Below are positions 35,513 through 45,309 of a stretch of DNA of 64,000 nt, in pieces. Each line of letters begins with the position of its first letter. The stretch's first letter is position 1. The stretch comes from Terrimonas ginsenosidimutans (GTDB lineage: Bacteria > Bacteroidota > Bacteroidia > Chitinophagales > Chitinophagaceae): NCBI RefSeq assembly GCF_022012415.1, contig NZ_JAKLTR010000013.1, positions 124,001 through 188,000 of the forward strand, read 5' to 3'. The translations under genes were made by a program, and so were the position numbers. Below the pieces are notes generated by a model that had not been told where the DNA came from, did not search any database, and worked only from the letters and a program-made list of their open reading frames with translations.

Positions 35513-36247
35513 ATGAATAGCAGATTATTATTTATTGTAACGATCGGATTTATTGGTTTATCCTTTACAGGTGCTGCGCAAATGACAGACCGGCCTGTAG
35601 AAAAAGTGAATGGATTTATAGGATTACAGGTAGGAATGCCAACGCGGGACATGCAGCCGGCCATCAGGAACAATATGGGCAATGCTGGTTTTGGTATAGG
35701 CGGAACGGTATTGACCAATCCTTTCTCATGGGGCCGAAATAAGCGGAACAGCGTATTGAGGATCGGTGCTGAACTCGGCTATACATACTACGGGAGGTTT
35801 ATTACAAAAGTGGATATACGGGGATACAGGGGTGATTACAAAACAAGCTATGGCATTCTGAACCTGAATGGCATTCTACAGCTGCGTCCTTTTGCTGAAG
35901 CACCGGTCAGGCCATTTTTTGAAATTATAGCCGGTGGAAGCTTTTACATTTCACAGATCAGGGAAAATCTTGATGCGATTGAAACGGCACTTGGTATCCA
36001 GGCATTCGATCTGGAAGCTTATTCAAGCGCGAGTTTCAATAAAGGTGCTGCGGTGGGTTTTTCGATAGGGAAACGTCGTGATGGGAAGGGATGTCTTACA
36101 GTGCGCGGATCTTATAACATTGGTTCTGATATAAAGTATATCATCAGAAATTCTTTGCAGTATAACTCTGCAAATGGATACATGGAGTATTCTGTGGGGA
36201 AAGCGCCGGTGCGGTATTTTCTGGTGCAGGCGGGGATCGGGTTTTGA
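35513..36247 (+). CDS. Small outer-membrane beta-barrel protein
   Basis: A 244-residue protein with a signal peptide (about 1-22, ending TGAAQ) and an alternating beta-strand pattern ending in a typical porin-like terminal strand (YFLVQAGIGF). Segments GFIGLQVGMPTRDMQ and GAELGYTYYGRF suggest an OmpW/OMP-beta-barrel-like fold. A longer start at 35495 exists, but the ATG at 35513 gives the cleaner signal. Function is unknown. A type B palindrome follows the stop after about 20 bp. Confidence 0.7.
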   Translation: MNSRLLFIVTIGFIGLSFTGAAQMTDRPVEKVNGFIGLQVGMPTRDMQPAIRNNMGNAGFGIGGTVLTNPFSWGRNKRNSVLRIGAELGYTYYGRFITKVDIRGYRGDYKTSYGILNLNGILQLRPFAEAPVRPFFEIIAGGSFYISQIRENLDAIETALGIQAFDLEAYSSASFNKGAAVGFSIGKRRDGKGCLTVRGSYNIGSDIKYIIRNSLQYNSANGYMEYSVGKAPVRYFLVQAGIGF

Positions 36248-36268
36248 AGTTTCCTGGAGCTGACTTTC

Positions 36269-36381
36269 GTATGAGTAACGCAGAGAACGCCAGGAATCCG
36301 CAAAGGACGCAATGCGATCGGGAGTGTACTAAATTCTTAGCGATCTCCGCGGAATCTTAGCGTTCTCTGCGTTACTCCTAC
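36269..36381. repeat. Type B palindrome, copy B3
   Basis: Left cap CGTATGAGTAACGCAGAGAA and right cap TCTCTGCGTTACTCCTACG pair well, with GCAAAGGACGC and CTTAGCG words further in. It lies between the convergent outer-membrane protein gene and the GNAT-like gene, ending 20 bp from the latter's stop. Confidence 0.8.
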
Positions 36382-36400
36382 GCAGAACAAATTAAGGCAA

Positions 36401-37597
36401 CTACACCAGCGGATGCGGATGATACTCCCTCGTTCTGTCAAACTGGTAACGATACGTAGTCAGGATCCTGCTTCTATGTGTTCCCAACCCTTCAGCAACA
36501 TTGACCATCTTTGGGTTGAACTCGCCGATCCACTGCATTTCATAATCTTTGTAAATAGGCTCTCCCATTTCATAAACACCATTCTCAATTTTCAGGTTCT
36601 GGATCACGCGTGCACCTTCAACGATCATGTAGCTGTCGATCCCTTTGCCCTGCCATTCGTGAACAACGCCAAAAATGATCCCGACGAACTTTTCGATCTT
36701 ACGGGTCTTTTTTAACCAGAGGAATTTGAGTTTATGAAAGAGGTCAAACTTTCCGTTCAGGTGTTTGAACCATTGGTTCAGATCCGGAAGATTGATCCAT
36801 ACAGCGATCGGATCTTCGTTGTGATAAACAAACCAGCATAATCTTTCATCCAGCACAGGCTTCATTGATCTGAACATTGTGCGTACAACTTTCTCTTCGA
36901 TCTGTTTCATACCACCGTGACCGGCCCATGCATTGTTGTAGACAGTGGCAAAATCTTTTGCAAATTTATCCAGCTCATTTATCCTGATATGTTTCGCAGT
37001 GATACCCGGAATCCTGGAGCATTCAGCATGGCGATGGTAGAATTTTTCCTGCAATCTTGCTCCTACATCAAGTCCGAAACAGATCTGGTTGAAGAAGGGT
37101 TTGAACCCATACGATTCAAAAAGTTGCTTATAGTATGGAGGATTATAGTTCAGGCAATATACAGGCGGTTTGAATCCTTCCACCAGTAAACCCCACCAGC
37201 GGTCACGTTCGCCGAAATTGATCGGGCCATCCATTCCCTGCACGCCCCGTTGCATGAGCCAATGTTTGGCTACATCGAACAACATATCTGCAGCCTCCTG
37301 GTCGTTAGGACAATCAAAGAAGCCAACCCCACCAACAGGAAATTCATCACCCTTGTTCTTATATTTCTTATTAATAAAAGCGGCAATGCGTCCGATGGTT
37401 GTACCGTATTTATCTACAAGTATCCAACGGGTCGCTTCTCCATGACGGAAGGCCTTATTCTTTTTAGGATCAAATACCTGTTCGATGTCTTTATCAAGAG
37501 GCCTGATATAATTCGGATCCTGGTTATTGATAAAAAAATTCACTTCCAGGAATTTCTTTGCAGCAGTAGCATCCTTGACCTCTTCCAGCTTAAACAT
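36401..37597 (-). CDS. GNAT-like acyltransferase family protein
   Basis: A 398-residue cytoplasmic protein without signal peptide or membrane segment. The N-terminal half (TTIGRIAAFINKKYKNKG, PVGGVGFFDCPNDQEAADML) and the C-terminal HEWQGKGIDSYMIVEGARVI segment resemble the core and acyl-CoA-binding loop of GNAT acyltransferases, possibly two linked GNAT folds. Similar proteins are common and unnamed in Bacteroidota; the substrate is unknown. It is followed by type B copy B3 and preceded by type D copy D1. Confidence 0.65.
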   Translation of the reverse strand: MFKLEEVKDATAAKKFLEVNFFINNQDPNYIRPLDKDIEQVFDPKKNKAFRHGEATRWILVDKYGTTIGRIAAFINKKYKNKGDEFPVGGVGFFDCPNDQEAADMLFDVAKHWLMQRGVQGMDGPINFGERDRWWGLLVEGFKPPVYCLNYNPPYYKQLFESYGFKPFFNQICFGLDVGARLQEKFYHRHAECSRIPGITAKHIRINELDKFAKDFATVYNNAWAGHGGMKQIEEKVVRTMFRSMKPVLDERLCWFVYHNEDPIAVWINLPDLNQWFKHLNGKFDLFHKLKFLWLKKTRKIEKFVGIIFGVVHEWQGKGIDSYMIVEGARVIQNLKIENGVYEMGEPIYKDYEMQWIGEFNPKMVNVAEGLGTHRSRILTTYRYQFDRTREYHPHPLV

Positions 37598-37629
37598 AGC
37601 GAATGATTAGTGGGCAAATGTAAGTGGTT

Positions 37630-37733
37630 AAGTAAAAAGTCAAAATTAAAAAGTAAAAATATTATCCTGCCAGCTCGGAAAACATTTCTACTGGCAGGAT
37701 GATATTTTTACTTTTTAATTTGACTTTTTACTT
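37630..37733. repeat. Type D palindrome, copy D1
   Basis: Arms of about 43 bp (37630-37673 and 37691-37733): an AT-rich outer part with AAGTAAAAAGTCAAAATTA, then an inner GC-rich stem ATCCTGCCAG/CTGGCAGGAT. The 17-nt loop is CTCGGAAAACATTTCTA, nearly the exact reverse complement of the loop of D3 at 39.6 kb. Positions 37725-37762, running out of the right arm, are identical to 39668-39705, where they are the end of the L,D-transpeptidase gene. Confidence 0.9.
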
Positions 37734-37775
37734 ATTTCCTGAACAACCTCGCCGCCATTTCCCCAAACCGGCAGG

Positions 37776-39032
37776 TCAGCATCTGGAGATCTTATCTTCC
37801 AACAGCTTTTGTTCAGCGGCTGAGGAGGTGAGATGCAGGGCTTTCTGAAAACTTTCCCTGGCTTTCTGCTTTTGTTGCATCTCAAAAAAGATCTCACCGA
37901 TAGTGGCAAAATAAAGATGATGTTTTTCGAGGCCCTCTATCCGGTTCAATTCATCCAGTGCATTTTCATGGCTGATCGCGTAAGCCGATGCGATCGCTTT
38001 GTTCAGTGCGACAAAAGGGTTGGGTTGCAACTGATAAAGAATTTGGTATAAGTGATAGATCGACTTCCAGTCTGTTCTTTCAAAAGATGGCGCTGCCGCA
38101 TGCAGTGAGGCGATCCCTGCTTCGAGATGATACGGTGATACTTCAAATGGCTCGGCTGCCATCTCCAGTTGCTCAAAGCCTTTTTGAATGAGTGATCGAT
38201 CCCACCGGGTGCGGTCCTGGTTTGTCAGTAAGACGATCGCTCCGTTACTATCCAGCCGGCAACTAAGTCGCGAAGACTGAAAATAAAACAGCGAAAGCAA
38301 TGCATGTGTACGGGGAAAGTTTGTCAATGGATGTTTGGCAAGTATATCACAAAGCCGTATCGCTTCTTCGCAGAGATCAGTGCGTATGAGCAGGTCAGGG
38401 TGTGAGGAGTTGTAGCCTTCGTTGAATAGCAGATAAAGCGTTTTTAAAACGACATCTACCCGTTCCGCTATATCGTTCCCTTCAGGGATGTCGAGTCCGA
38501 TAGCTTCTGATCTGATCTTTTCCTTTGCCCGGTAGATCCGTTTGCTGATCGTTTCTTCGGCACATAAAAAAGCTCTTGAGATCTCTGCGGCACTGAGCCC
38601 GCAAAGTGTTTTAAGCGTGAAAGGGATCCTTGATTCGGCCGGAATTGAAGGGTGGCAGGCGGCGAAGATCATTTGCAGCTGGCTGTCCTTTATTTCATTG
38701 TCAAGAAAGAGTTGCTGAACGGTGGGCGCGAGTGTCCATTCCGATTCCAGCAGCTTGGCATATTCAGGACTGATCTGCCGGAATCGTTTTTCGCGTCTGA
38801 GGAGATCGATGGCTTTATTGCGTGCAACACGATGCAGCCATGCTGCCGGTTGGTCGGGTATTTTCCCATAAGACCAGCTGTTCATGGCCTGCAGCAGTGT
38901 GTCCTGTACAATGTCTTCAGCGGCGCTTAGATTCTGCAACCCAAGAAGACGCGACAAGACGGCGATCATCTTTCCCGATTCGTGCCGGAAAAGATGATCG
39001 ATCAGCCGCGAAATATCATGCTGGGTGTTCAT
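37776..39032 (-). CDS. RNA polymerase sigma factor, ECF42-type
   Basis: A 418-residue ECF sigma factor with a long C-terminal extension. Region 2 lies at about 8-80 (EDIVQDTLLQAMNSW, AWLHRVARNKAIDLLRREKR) and region 4 at about 115-175 (LCGLSAAEISRAFLCAEETI). A DUF6596/TPR-like extension follows (VLKTLYLLFNEGYNSSHPD, RTHALLSLFYFQSSRL). This architecture and the adjacent DGPF-domain gene match ECF42. An upstream start at 39110 exists, but MNTQHDISRL at 39032 is the normal start. No classical anti-sigma gene is seen; the extension probably controls activity. Confidence 0.88.
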   Translation of the reverse strand: MNTQHDISRLIDHLFRHESGKMIAVLSRLLGLQNLSAAEDIVQDTLLQAMNSWSYGKIPDQPAAWLHRVARNKAIDLLRREKRFRQISPEYAKLLESEWTLAPTVQQLFLDNEIKDSQLQMIFAACHPSIPAESRIPFTLKTLCGLSAAEISRAFLCAEETISKRIYRAKEKIRSEAIGLDIPEGNDIAERVDVVLKTLYLLFNEGYNSSHPDLLIRTDLCEEAIRLCDILAKHPLTNFPRTHALLSLFYFQSSRLSCRLDSNGAIVLLTNQDRTRWDRSLIQKGFEQLEMAAEPFEVSPYHLEAGIASLHAAAPSFERTDWKSIYHLYQILYQLQPNPFVALNKAIASAYAISHENALDELNRIEGLEKHHLYFATIGEIFFEMQQKQKARESFQKALHLTSSAAEQKLLEDKISRC

Positions 39033-39049
39033 AAATGAGGTAGGAAGTG

Positions 39050-39142
39050 AAAGTAAAAAGTCAAAATTAAAAGTAAAAAATAAACCGGCCGGTAGAAGTG
39101 TTCTCCTCACACGGGTGTTTTTACTTTATAATTTTGACTTTG
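39050..39142. repeat. Type D palindrome, copy D2
   Basis: Outer AT-rich arms (AAGTAAAAAGTCAAAATTAA and a partner with TTTATAATTTTGACTTTG) flank a diverged GC-rich stem. The loop contains TAGAAGTGTTCTCC, close to the D3 loop in the same orientation. It separates the sigma gene from the DGPF gene. Confidence 0.75.
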
Positions 39143-39146
39143 AAAA

Positions 39147-39494
39147 TCACATTTCTATTTTCAGCACCTGTCTTACCTGAATGGCTCCCCCATACTCAAA
39201 GTCCGGATACCCGTCCGTTAGTGCGACAGCTTCGTCATAATCTTTTGCGTTAACAATAAAGTATCCGCCGACAACTTCTTTGCCTTCCGTATAAGGTCCG
39301 TCCGTTACAACTTTTCCTTTGGTATTGCCGGTAACCAGTTTTCCGCCCGGAAGCAAAGGTTCGCCTGAATCGTACTTGCCGGCCCTGGTGAGTTGCTCCA
39401 CCCAGGCCATCCATTTGCCCATATTGGCCTGCATTTCTTCGGGACTCGCATCATGGCTTACGCCGCCATGGAAGATGAACATGAACTTTTCCAT
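39147..39494 (-). CDS. YCII-related DGPF-domain protein, partner of the sigma factor
   Basis: A 115-residue single-domain protein with the DGPF-family core VVTDGPYTEGKEVVGGYFIV (Phe replaced by Tyr) and the start KFMFIFHGGVSHDASPEEM. YCII/DGPF proteins are small alpha/beta-barrel proteins that regularly sit next to ECF42 sigma factors, as here. Whether they sense a signal or act as enzymes is unknown. It is encoded upstream of the sigma gene on the same strand with the D2 palindrome between. Confidence 0.88.
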   Translation of the reverse strand: MEKFMFIFHGGVSHDASPEEMQANMGKWMAWVEQLTRAGKYDSGEPLLPGGKLVTGNTKGKVVTDGPYTEGKEVVGGYFIVNAKDYDEAVALTDGYPDFEYGGAIQVRQVLKIEM

Positions 39495-39565
39495 ACAAAA
39501 TAGTTTTAAATGAAGAATAGGTTTCTTGTATGACGAATGGGGAAGCGGGTTCCGGACAGGGGAGA

Positions 39566-39676
39566 AGTAAAAAGTAAAAAGCCAAAATTAAAAAGTAAAA
39601 ATATCACCCTGCCAGTAGAAATGTTTTCCGAACTGGCAGGGTGATATTTTTACTTTTTAATTTTGATTTTTTACTT
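39566..39676. repeat. Type D palindrome, copy D3
   Basis: Outer AT-rich arms like D1 enclose an inner stem ACCCTGCCAG/CTGGCAGGGT and the 17-nt loop TAGAAATGTTTTCCGAA. The loop is the reverse complement of the D1 loop at 16 of 17 positions, and the stem has compensating changes relative to D1. The right arm runs directly into the stop codon of the L,D-transpeptidase gene. Confidence 0.9.
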
Positions 39677-41273
39677 ATTTCCTGAACAACCTCGCCGCCA
39701 TTTCCTTATCATGCCCATACACATCGTCCCGGAAATTCAGCTGGCCATTCCTGTCGACCCATGCGGTGAAATAGCAGATAAATACAGGTAATGTTTTTTT
39801 CAATGTCACATATTTTTCCTTGCCTGCATTCATGGCTTTTGTGATGCTGGTTGAGTCCCAGGCGGGTTCATTGCGCAGCAGGTAAATGGCCAGTTTCTTT
39901 GGCTCTGCGAGGCGGATACATCCGTGGCTGAATGCGCGGCTGCTTTCATTGAACAGGCTTTTTGAAGGAGTATCGTGCAGGTAAATGTTGTAGCTGTTCG
40001 GGAATAAGAACTTTACCAGGCCGAGGGAATTCTTGATGCCGGGTTTTTGTCTGACTGCTCCGCCATTCCATTCCATATTGTGATTGGCAAGATAGTTCTT
40101 GTTGCGGGCCATGCCGGGCACGACCTCGTTCTTAATGATGCTTGGCGGTACATTCCAGTACGGGCTGAACACGACATATTTCATATCCCCATTGAATATA
40201 ACGGTGCTGTGAGCCTGTGAGCCAACCACCACATTCATATTCCAGGCATATTTACCGTTTTCATAAACGTGCAGGCGGTATTCGGGAATGTTGACCAGCA
40301 GGTAATCTTCTTTAGGCTCTGCCGGTACCCAGCGCAATCTTTCCATATTGATGAGAAGTTGGCGGATCCTGTCACTGACCGGTTTGTTCATTTGTGCAAG
40401 AAGTGCAGGGCCGGCTACGCCATCATCTTTCAGCCCGAAACGACGCTGGTAGTTCTTCAATGCTGCAGTAAGGGAGGTATCAAAAAGATTGCTGCTATCG
40501 GTCTGCTTCAGGTCTCCATAAAGGAACAGGCGTTGACGTAAAGCGGCAATTGTTTCAGAAGAATCGCCCTCGCGCAGTGATTTCTTTCCTGACGGGATAG
40601 GGATAGGCTTCCATCCATCTCCTTTTTCAATAGCATAATATTTTACGAGGTATTCTTTGAGCAGATTGTACTGACGGTTCACCGGCTCGTACGCTGTAAG
40701 ATTCTGGCCTTTGTGTTTCAGCATGGAATCGAGCACTTCCACAGCGTCGATCTTCTTCCGGGGAATGAACCAGCCCAGGTCTTTTGTGCTGATATCTTTT
40801 CTGCCGGCATAGGCGCTGGAAGCATAACGGAAAAATTGTTCGGTAAGCAGCAGCTCTGTTTTCAGTTTTATCGAGTCAGGTGTGCGGATAAAGGTGGTAG
40901 AGTCGCTGAGAGAGTCGATCAGCGGCTGCAAAGCAGCAATATAGGTTGAGCTGTCACCGGAGTAATGCAGGTAATCGTTCTGCAGGTTTAGAAAGGTGGT
41001 GGCATAGTCAGCCATTCCCTGCGGGAAGAACCAGGCGTATTGAAAGTTTCGCTGATTGTAAAAATTACGCAATGAAACCGCCATGCTGTCATCCAGGTTC
41101 TCACTGACCATGAAGCTTTCCAGTTTGGTACTGTCGAAGAACAGTTCGCTGTAGGCGTTCACAATGGAGATCGTGGTATCCCGCTTTACGGGTTCGGGAA
41201 GTTTTTTATCCGGAGACTTGCAGGAGAAGGCGATGACAGCAAGCGTGGCGATAAGGAGTTGAGGTAGTTTCAT
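39675..41273 (-). CDS. L,D-transpeptidase lipoprotein (YcbB/YkuD family)
   Basis: A 532-residue envelope protein with a lipoprotein signal (Cys around residue 18, AFSCKSPDK), a scaffold region, a peptidoglycan-binding-like domain (about 255-290: LKNYQRRFGLKDDGVAGPAL) and a C-terminal YkuD catalytic domain with the active-site segment SRAFSHGCIRLAEP. YcbB-like enzymes make 3-3 peptidoglycan cross-links. The last 31 bp including the stop also occur downstream of the sigma gene, beyond D1. Its length is typical of the large YcbB class. Confidence 0.9.
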   Translation of the reverse strand: MKLPQLLIATLAVIAFSCKSPDKKLPEPVKRDTTISIVNAYSELFFDSTKLESFMVSENLDDSMAVSLRNFYNQRNFQYAWFFPQGMADYATTFLNLQNDYLHYSGDSSTYIAALQPLIDSLSDSTTFIRTPDSIKLKTELLLTEQFFRYASSAYAGRKDISTKDLGWFIPRKKIDAVEVLDSMLKHKGQNLTAYEPVNRQYNLLKEYLVKYYAIEKGDGWKPIPIPSGKKSLREGDSSETIAALRQRLFLYGDLKQTDSSNLFDTSLTAALKNYQRRFGLKDDGVAGPALLAQMNKPVSDRIRQLLINMERLRWVPAEPKEDYLLVNIPEYRLHVYENGKYAWNMNVVVGSQAHSTVIFNGDMKYVVFSPYWNVPPSIIKNEVVPGMARNKNYLANHNMEWNGGAVRQKPGIKNSLGLVKFLFPNSYNIYLHDTPSKSLFNESSRAFSHGCIRLAEPKKLAIYLLRNEPAWDSTSITKAMNAGKEKYVTLKKTLPVFICYFTAWVDRNGQLNFRDDVYGHDKEMAARLFRK

Positions 41274-41302
41274 ATAAGCAAGTTACTGATTAGATGGGAA
41301 TT

Positions 41303-43019
<1,717 letters not shown>

Positions 43020-43023
43020 AGAT

Positions 43024-43123
43024 GTTCAAAAGTTCAAAGGTTTAAAAGTTTAAAAGTTCGTCTGGACGCTTAAACTTTTAAACCTTGAAACTTTTAAACC
43101 TTAGAACTATCAAACTTTCAAAC
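43024..43123. repeat. Type C palindrome, copy C1, between atpD and atpC
   Basis: Left arm 43024-43058 (TTCAAAAGTTCAAAGGTTTA) and right arm 43069-43123 (ACTTTTAAACCTTGAAAC) are inverted repeats with a 9-10 bp period. The loop region includes TCGTCTGGACGC. It fills nearly the whole 110-bp gap between two genes that are normally close together. Confidence 0.85.
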
Positions 43124-43128
43124 TCTTT

Positions 43129-43392
43129 ATGACTCTAGAGATCTTAACTCCCGAAAAAAAGCTCTACAGCGGCGAAGTGTATGGTGTGCAAATGCCAGGC
43201 ATCAGCGGTTCATTTGAGGTGCTGGAGAAACACGCTCCACTCGTAAGTGCCCTTAAGGCCGGCCGCGTAAAGGTTTTGAAGGATAAACAAAATCATTTTG
43301 CTTTCTTCGATATACAAGGCGGATTTGTAGAAGTATTACACAACAAGGTGACTGTACTTGTAGAGGGAGCAACACCGGTGGACGCTGCCTAG
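43129..43392 (+). CDS. atpC: F0F1 ATP synthase subunit epsilon, short form
   Basis: An 87-residue epsilon subunit consisting only of the N-terminal beta-sandwich (LEILTPEKKLYSGEV, MPGISGSFEVLEKHAPLVSA, FFDIQGGFVEVLHNKVTVL). The C-terminal two-helix domain, which inhibits ATP hydrolysis in many bacteria, is absent; typical epsilon subunits have about 130-140 residues. Short forms are usual in Bacteroidota. It is probably co-transcribed with atpD across C1 and ends at a terminator 110 bp downstream. Confidence 0.93.
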   Translation: MTLEILTPEKKLYSGEVYGVQMPGISGSFEVLEKHAPLVSALKAGRVKVLKDKQNHFAFFDIQGGFVEVLHNKVTVLVEGATPVDAA

Positions 43393-43496
43393 ATCAGCTC
43401 CCCCCTTATTCTACCGATTTATTTCGTGCTTAAGAAACCGAGGGGTAAATAGACTGGGGAAAACCAGCCTATCCGGATTGTGAAAACTATTATTAT

Positions 43497-43534
43497 CCAG
43501 CCCTTCTGGTTTTAGCCGGAAGGGTTTTTCTTTT
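43497..43534 (+). terminator. Terminator after atpC
   Basis: CCCTTCTGG and CCGGAAGGG form a stem with a short loop, followed by TTTTTCTTTT. It ends the atpDC transcript. Confidence 0.8.
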
Positions 43535-43535
43535 C

Positions 43536-43697
43536 GTTGATCGTTGACCGTTGTCCGTTGTCCGATTTCGATGAAATGAAGAGACGAAAAAAAGCCTTCC
43601 GTCGGCGGAAGGCTCCATATCAAAAGCGAGTTCAAATAAAATCGGACAACGGACAACGGCCAACGGTCGACGGCCATCGATCATCGGCCATCGATCA
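43536..43697. repeat. Type E palindrome, copy E1, between convergent genes
   Basis: Left arm 43536-43575 (GTTGACCGTTGTCCGTTGTC) and right arm 43632-43697 (ATCGGACAACGGACAACGG, then CAACGGTCGACGG) are inverted repeats. The loop encloses a separate terminator hairpin for the opposite-strand gene. It sits between atpC and the DUF4197 gene. Confidence 0.8.
43585..43614 (-). terminator. Terminator of the DUF4197 gene, nested in E1
   Basis: On the minus strand GCCTTCCGCC and GGAAGGC form a stem, followed by a run of seven T. It lies about 100 bp past the DUF4197 stop. Confidence 0.8.
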
Positions 43698-43717
43698 ATC
43701 CGGAGCGACCCTCAACC

Positions 43718-44446
43718 TCAGGACTGCGTCTTCTTCCTCTTCTGCTCCTGCTCTGCATATCCGAATACTTTCTTCATCAGATCCGTTTTGCGGAATTCGT
43801 ATTTGGTGCGGATCTTTTCTTCTTCGTCGGCGACGGAAGTGAACATGCCGTCAATGGCGCGGGCGGCAATAAAGTCGGTGAGGCTGGTTTCTACCTTGTT
43901 GCCGATGAGCGGGATCTTGTTGTATACGTTGGCAAGGTTGCTCCAGGCTTTGTTGGCGCCATTCAGGTTTGCGGTGCTGTCAACAATGGGGCGGAACGCA
44001 ACCATCAGCGCGGGTGACATGGAGGTTTTGAAATAATCGGTAGCCGCATGCAGGTTGTCTGTCAGCAGGAGACCGGCAGCATCTGTGAGCGACATTTGTT
44101 TAACCGAGTTAAGAAAGATCGGTTTTGCAGCAACAACAGCCGAGGTCATTGCGGTGGTGAATTTGCTGGTCACTTCGTTGACCAGGCTGGTCATACCTAT
44201 GTCTCTTAATGTTTTTTCGATCTTCGCAGCGTCACCTGGTAGTGCGAAGCGCAAAAGGGGATTGCCATTGTTCGGATTTGCGAAAGCATCAAAGCCGGAG
44301 AAAAGCCCCTGTGTCAATGCGTCCTTGAGGCCGCCAGCCATTTCTGCCTGTGAGGGGATCAGTACGGAACCAATTTGCTTTAATGTATCACAGGAAGACA
44401 GGAAAATAGTGGAGCACAGCGTAATGCTGAGCAATAAGCGCTTCAT
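43718..44446 (-). CDS. DUF4197 lipoprotein
   Basis: A 242-residue lipoprotein (lipobox LSSCD, Cys about residue 19) with a helical DUF4197 body: GGLKDALTQGLFSGFDAF near residue 38, RFALPGDAAKIEKTLRDIG, then KVETSLTDFIAARAIDGMF near 190. DUF4197 proteins are periplasmic and of unknown function. The C-terminus is very basic (EQEQKRKKTQS). Length is normal. It is monocistronic, with a terminator nested inside the E1 palindrome. Confidence 0.88.
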   Translation of the reverse strand: MKRLLLSITLCSTIFLSSCDTLKQIGSVLIPSQAEMAGGLKDALTQGLFSGFDAFANPNNGNPLLRFALPGDAAKIEKTLRDIGMTSLVNEVTSKFTTAMTSAVVAAKPIFLNSVKQMSLTDAAGLLLTDNLHAATDYFKTSMSPALMVAFRPIVDSTANLNGANKAWSNLANVYNKIPLIGNKVETSLTDFIAARAIDGMFTSVADEEEKIRTKYEFRKTDLMKKVFGYAEQEQKRKKTQS

Positions 44447-44480
44447 AGTGTTAGTGTTTTATTGCGCGAAAATAAAGAAT

Positions 44481-44510
44481 CGCTGACCGTTGACCGTTGT
44501 CCGTAGTCCG
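44481..44510. repeat. Lone type E arm
   Basis: GCTGACCGTTGACCGTTGTC and following bases repeat the type E period without a close inverted partner. It lies just upstream of the DUF4197 start and may be a half-element. Confidence 0.55.
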
Positions 44511-44593
44511 AATTTTCCAAATTCAGCAAACGAACTTTTTACTCTGTAACCCTGTACCGCAGAAAGATACTTTCGGTCATCGGTCATCTTCTC

Positions 44594-45145
44594 TTAGTTG
44601 AGTTGCGGGTCGATCGGGAAATTGATCATCATCTCATAATCACCGCCAAGATGCTTGAGCGCATCTTTCCAGGTATTATTGATATTATCGGTGAAAACAA
44701 GGCGTTTGGTAGCGGAAGCGGTGAGCCACGATTTTTCCTTCATTTCTTCCTCAAGCTGACCATCTCCCCAGCCGGAATAGCCGATAAAAAAGCGGATCTT
44801 CAGGCTATCCGCGCGACCTGATTTTACGAGTGCCATTGCTTTGTTGAAATCTCCTCCCCAGTACACGCCTTCAGTGATCTCCTGGCCGCCCGGGATCTCG
44901 TCTGGATACTGATGCACAAAATGAATGGTGTCCATCTGCACGGGACCTCCGTAGAAAACCGGCAGGGAGAAACCTTCCATCTCCGGAACCAACTGCTCGA
45001 GAGTACTTCCGTAAGGGCGGTTTATCACGAAACCAAAGCTTCCTTCCTCATTATGTTCGCAAAGCAAGACCACTGTACGAAGGAAATTCGGGTCCTTCAG
45101 GAACGGGTCTGCAATCAGTAAAACACCTGTGCCGGGCTCAATCAT
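44594..45145 (-). CDS. YqgE/AlgH family protein
   Basis: A 183-residue protein with the AlgH landmarks: GTGVLLIADPFLKDPNFLRT at the start, VVLLCEHNEEGSFGFVINRP, VFYGGPVQMDTIHFVH and the conserved FIGYSGWGDGQLEEEM. Its function is not settled (linked to alginate regulation in Pseudomonas and to redox binding elsewhere). It is a stand-alone gene with type E repeats on both sides. Confidence 0.93.
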   Translation of the reverse strand: MIEPGTGVLLIADPFLKDPNFLRTVVLLCEHNEEGSFGFVINRPYGSTLEQLVPEMEGFSLPVFYGGPVQMDTIHFVHQYPDEIPGGQEITEGVYWGGDFNKAMALVKSGRADSLKIRFFIGYSGWGDGQLEEEMKEKSWLTASATKRLVFTDNINNTWKDALKHLGGDYEMMINFPIDPQLN

Positions 45146-45202
45146 AGTTCAATTTAAGAAGATAAAGGTTATGGAGGAAGAAATATCATGCCGGAATCGT
45201 CG

Positions 45203-45309
45203 CCCGTTGTCCGTTGACCGTTGTCCGTTCACCGATGTCCGGGGGAAAAAATGACCAGCAGTATAGGGAGTCTCTCCCCCGGTCAACGGTGGACGGACAA
45301 CGGTCAACG
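45203..45309. repeat. Type E palindrome, copy E2
   Basis: Left arm from 45203 (CGTTGTCCGTTGACCGTTGT) and right arm to 45309 (GGACGGACAACGGTCAACG) are inverted repeats, with an inner GGGGGA/TCCCCC stem. It lies between the AlgH gene and the kinase gene, whose starts diverge. Confidence 0.8.

Noticed and set aside
43024-43123. Type C element as a Rho-independent terminator
   Set aside because: The arms are AT-rich with no GC-rich stem plus T-run, and atpC lies directly downstream in the same direction.
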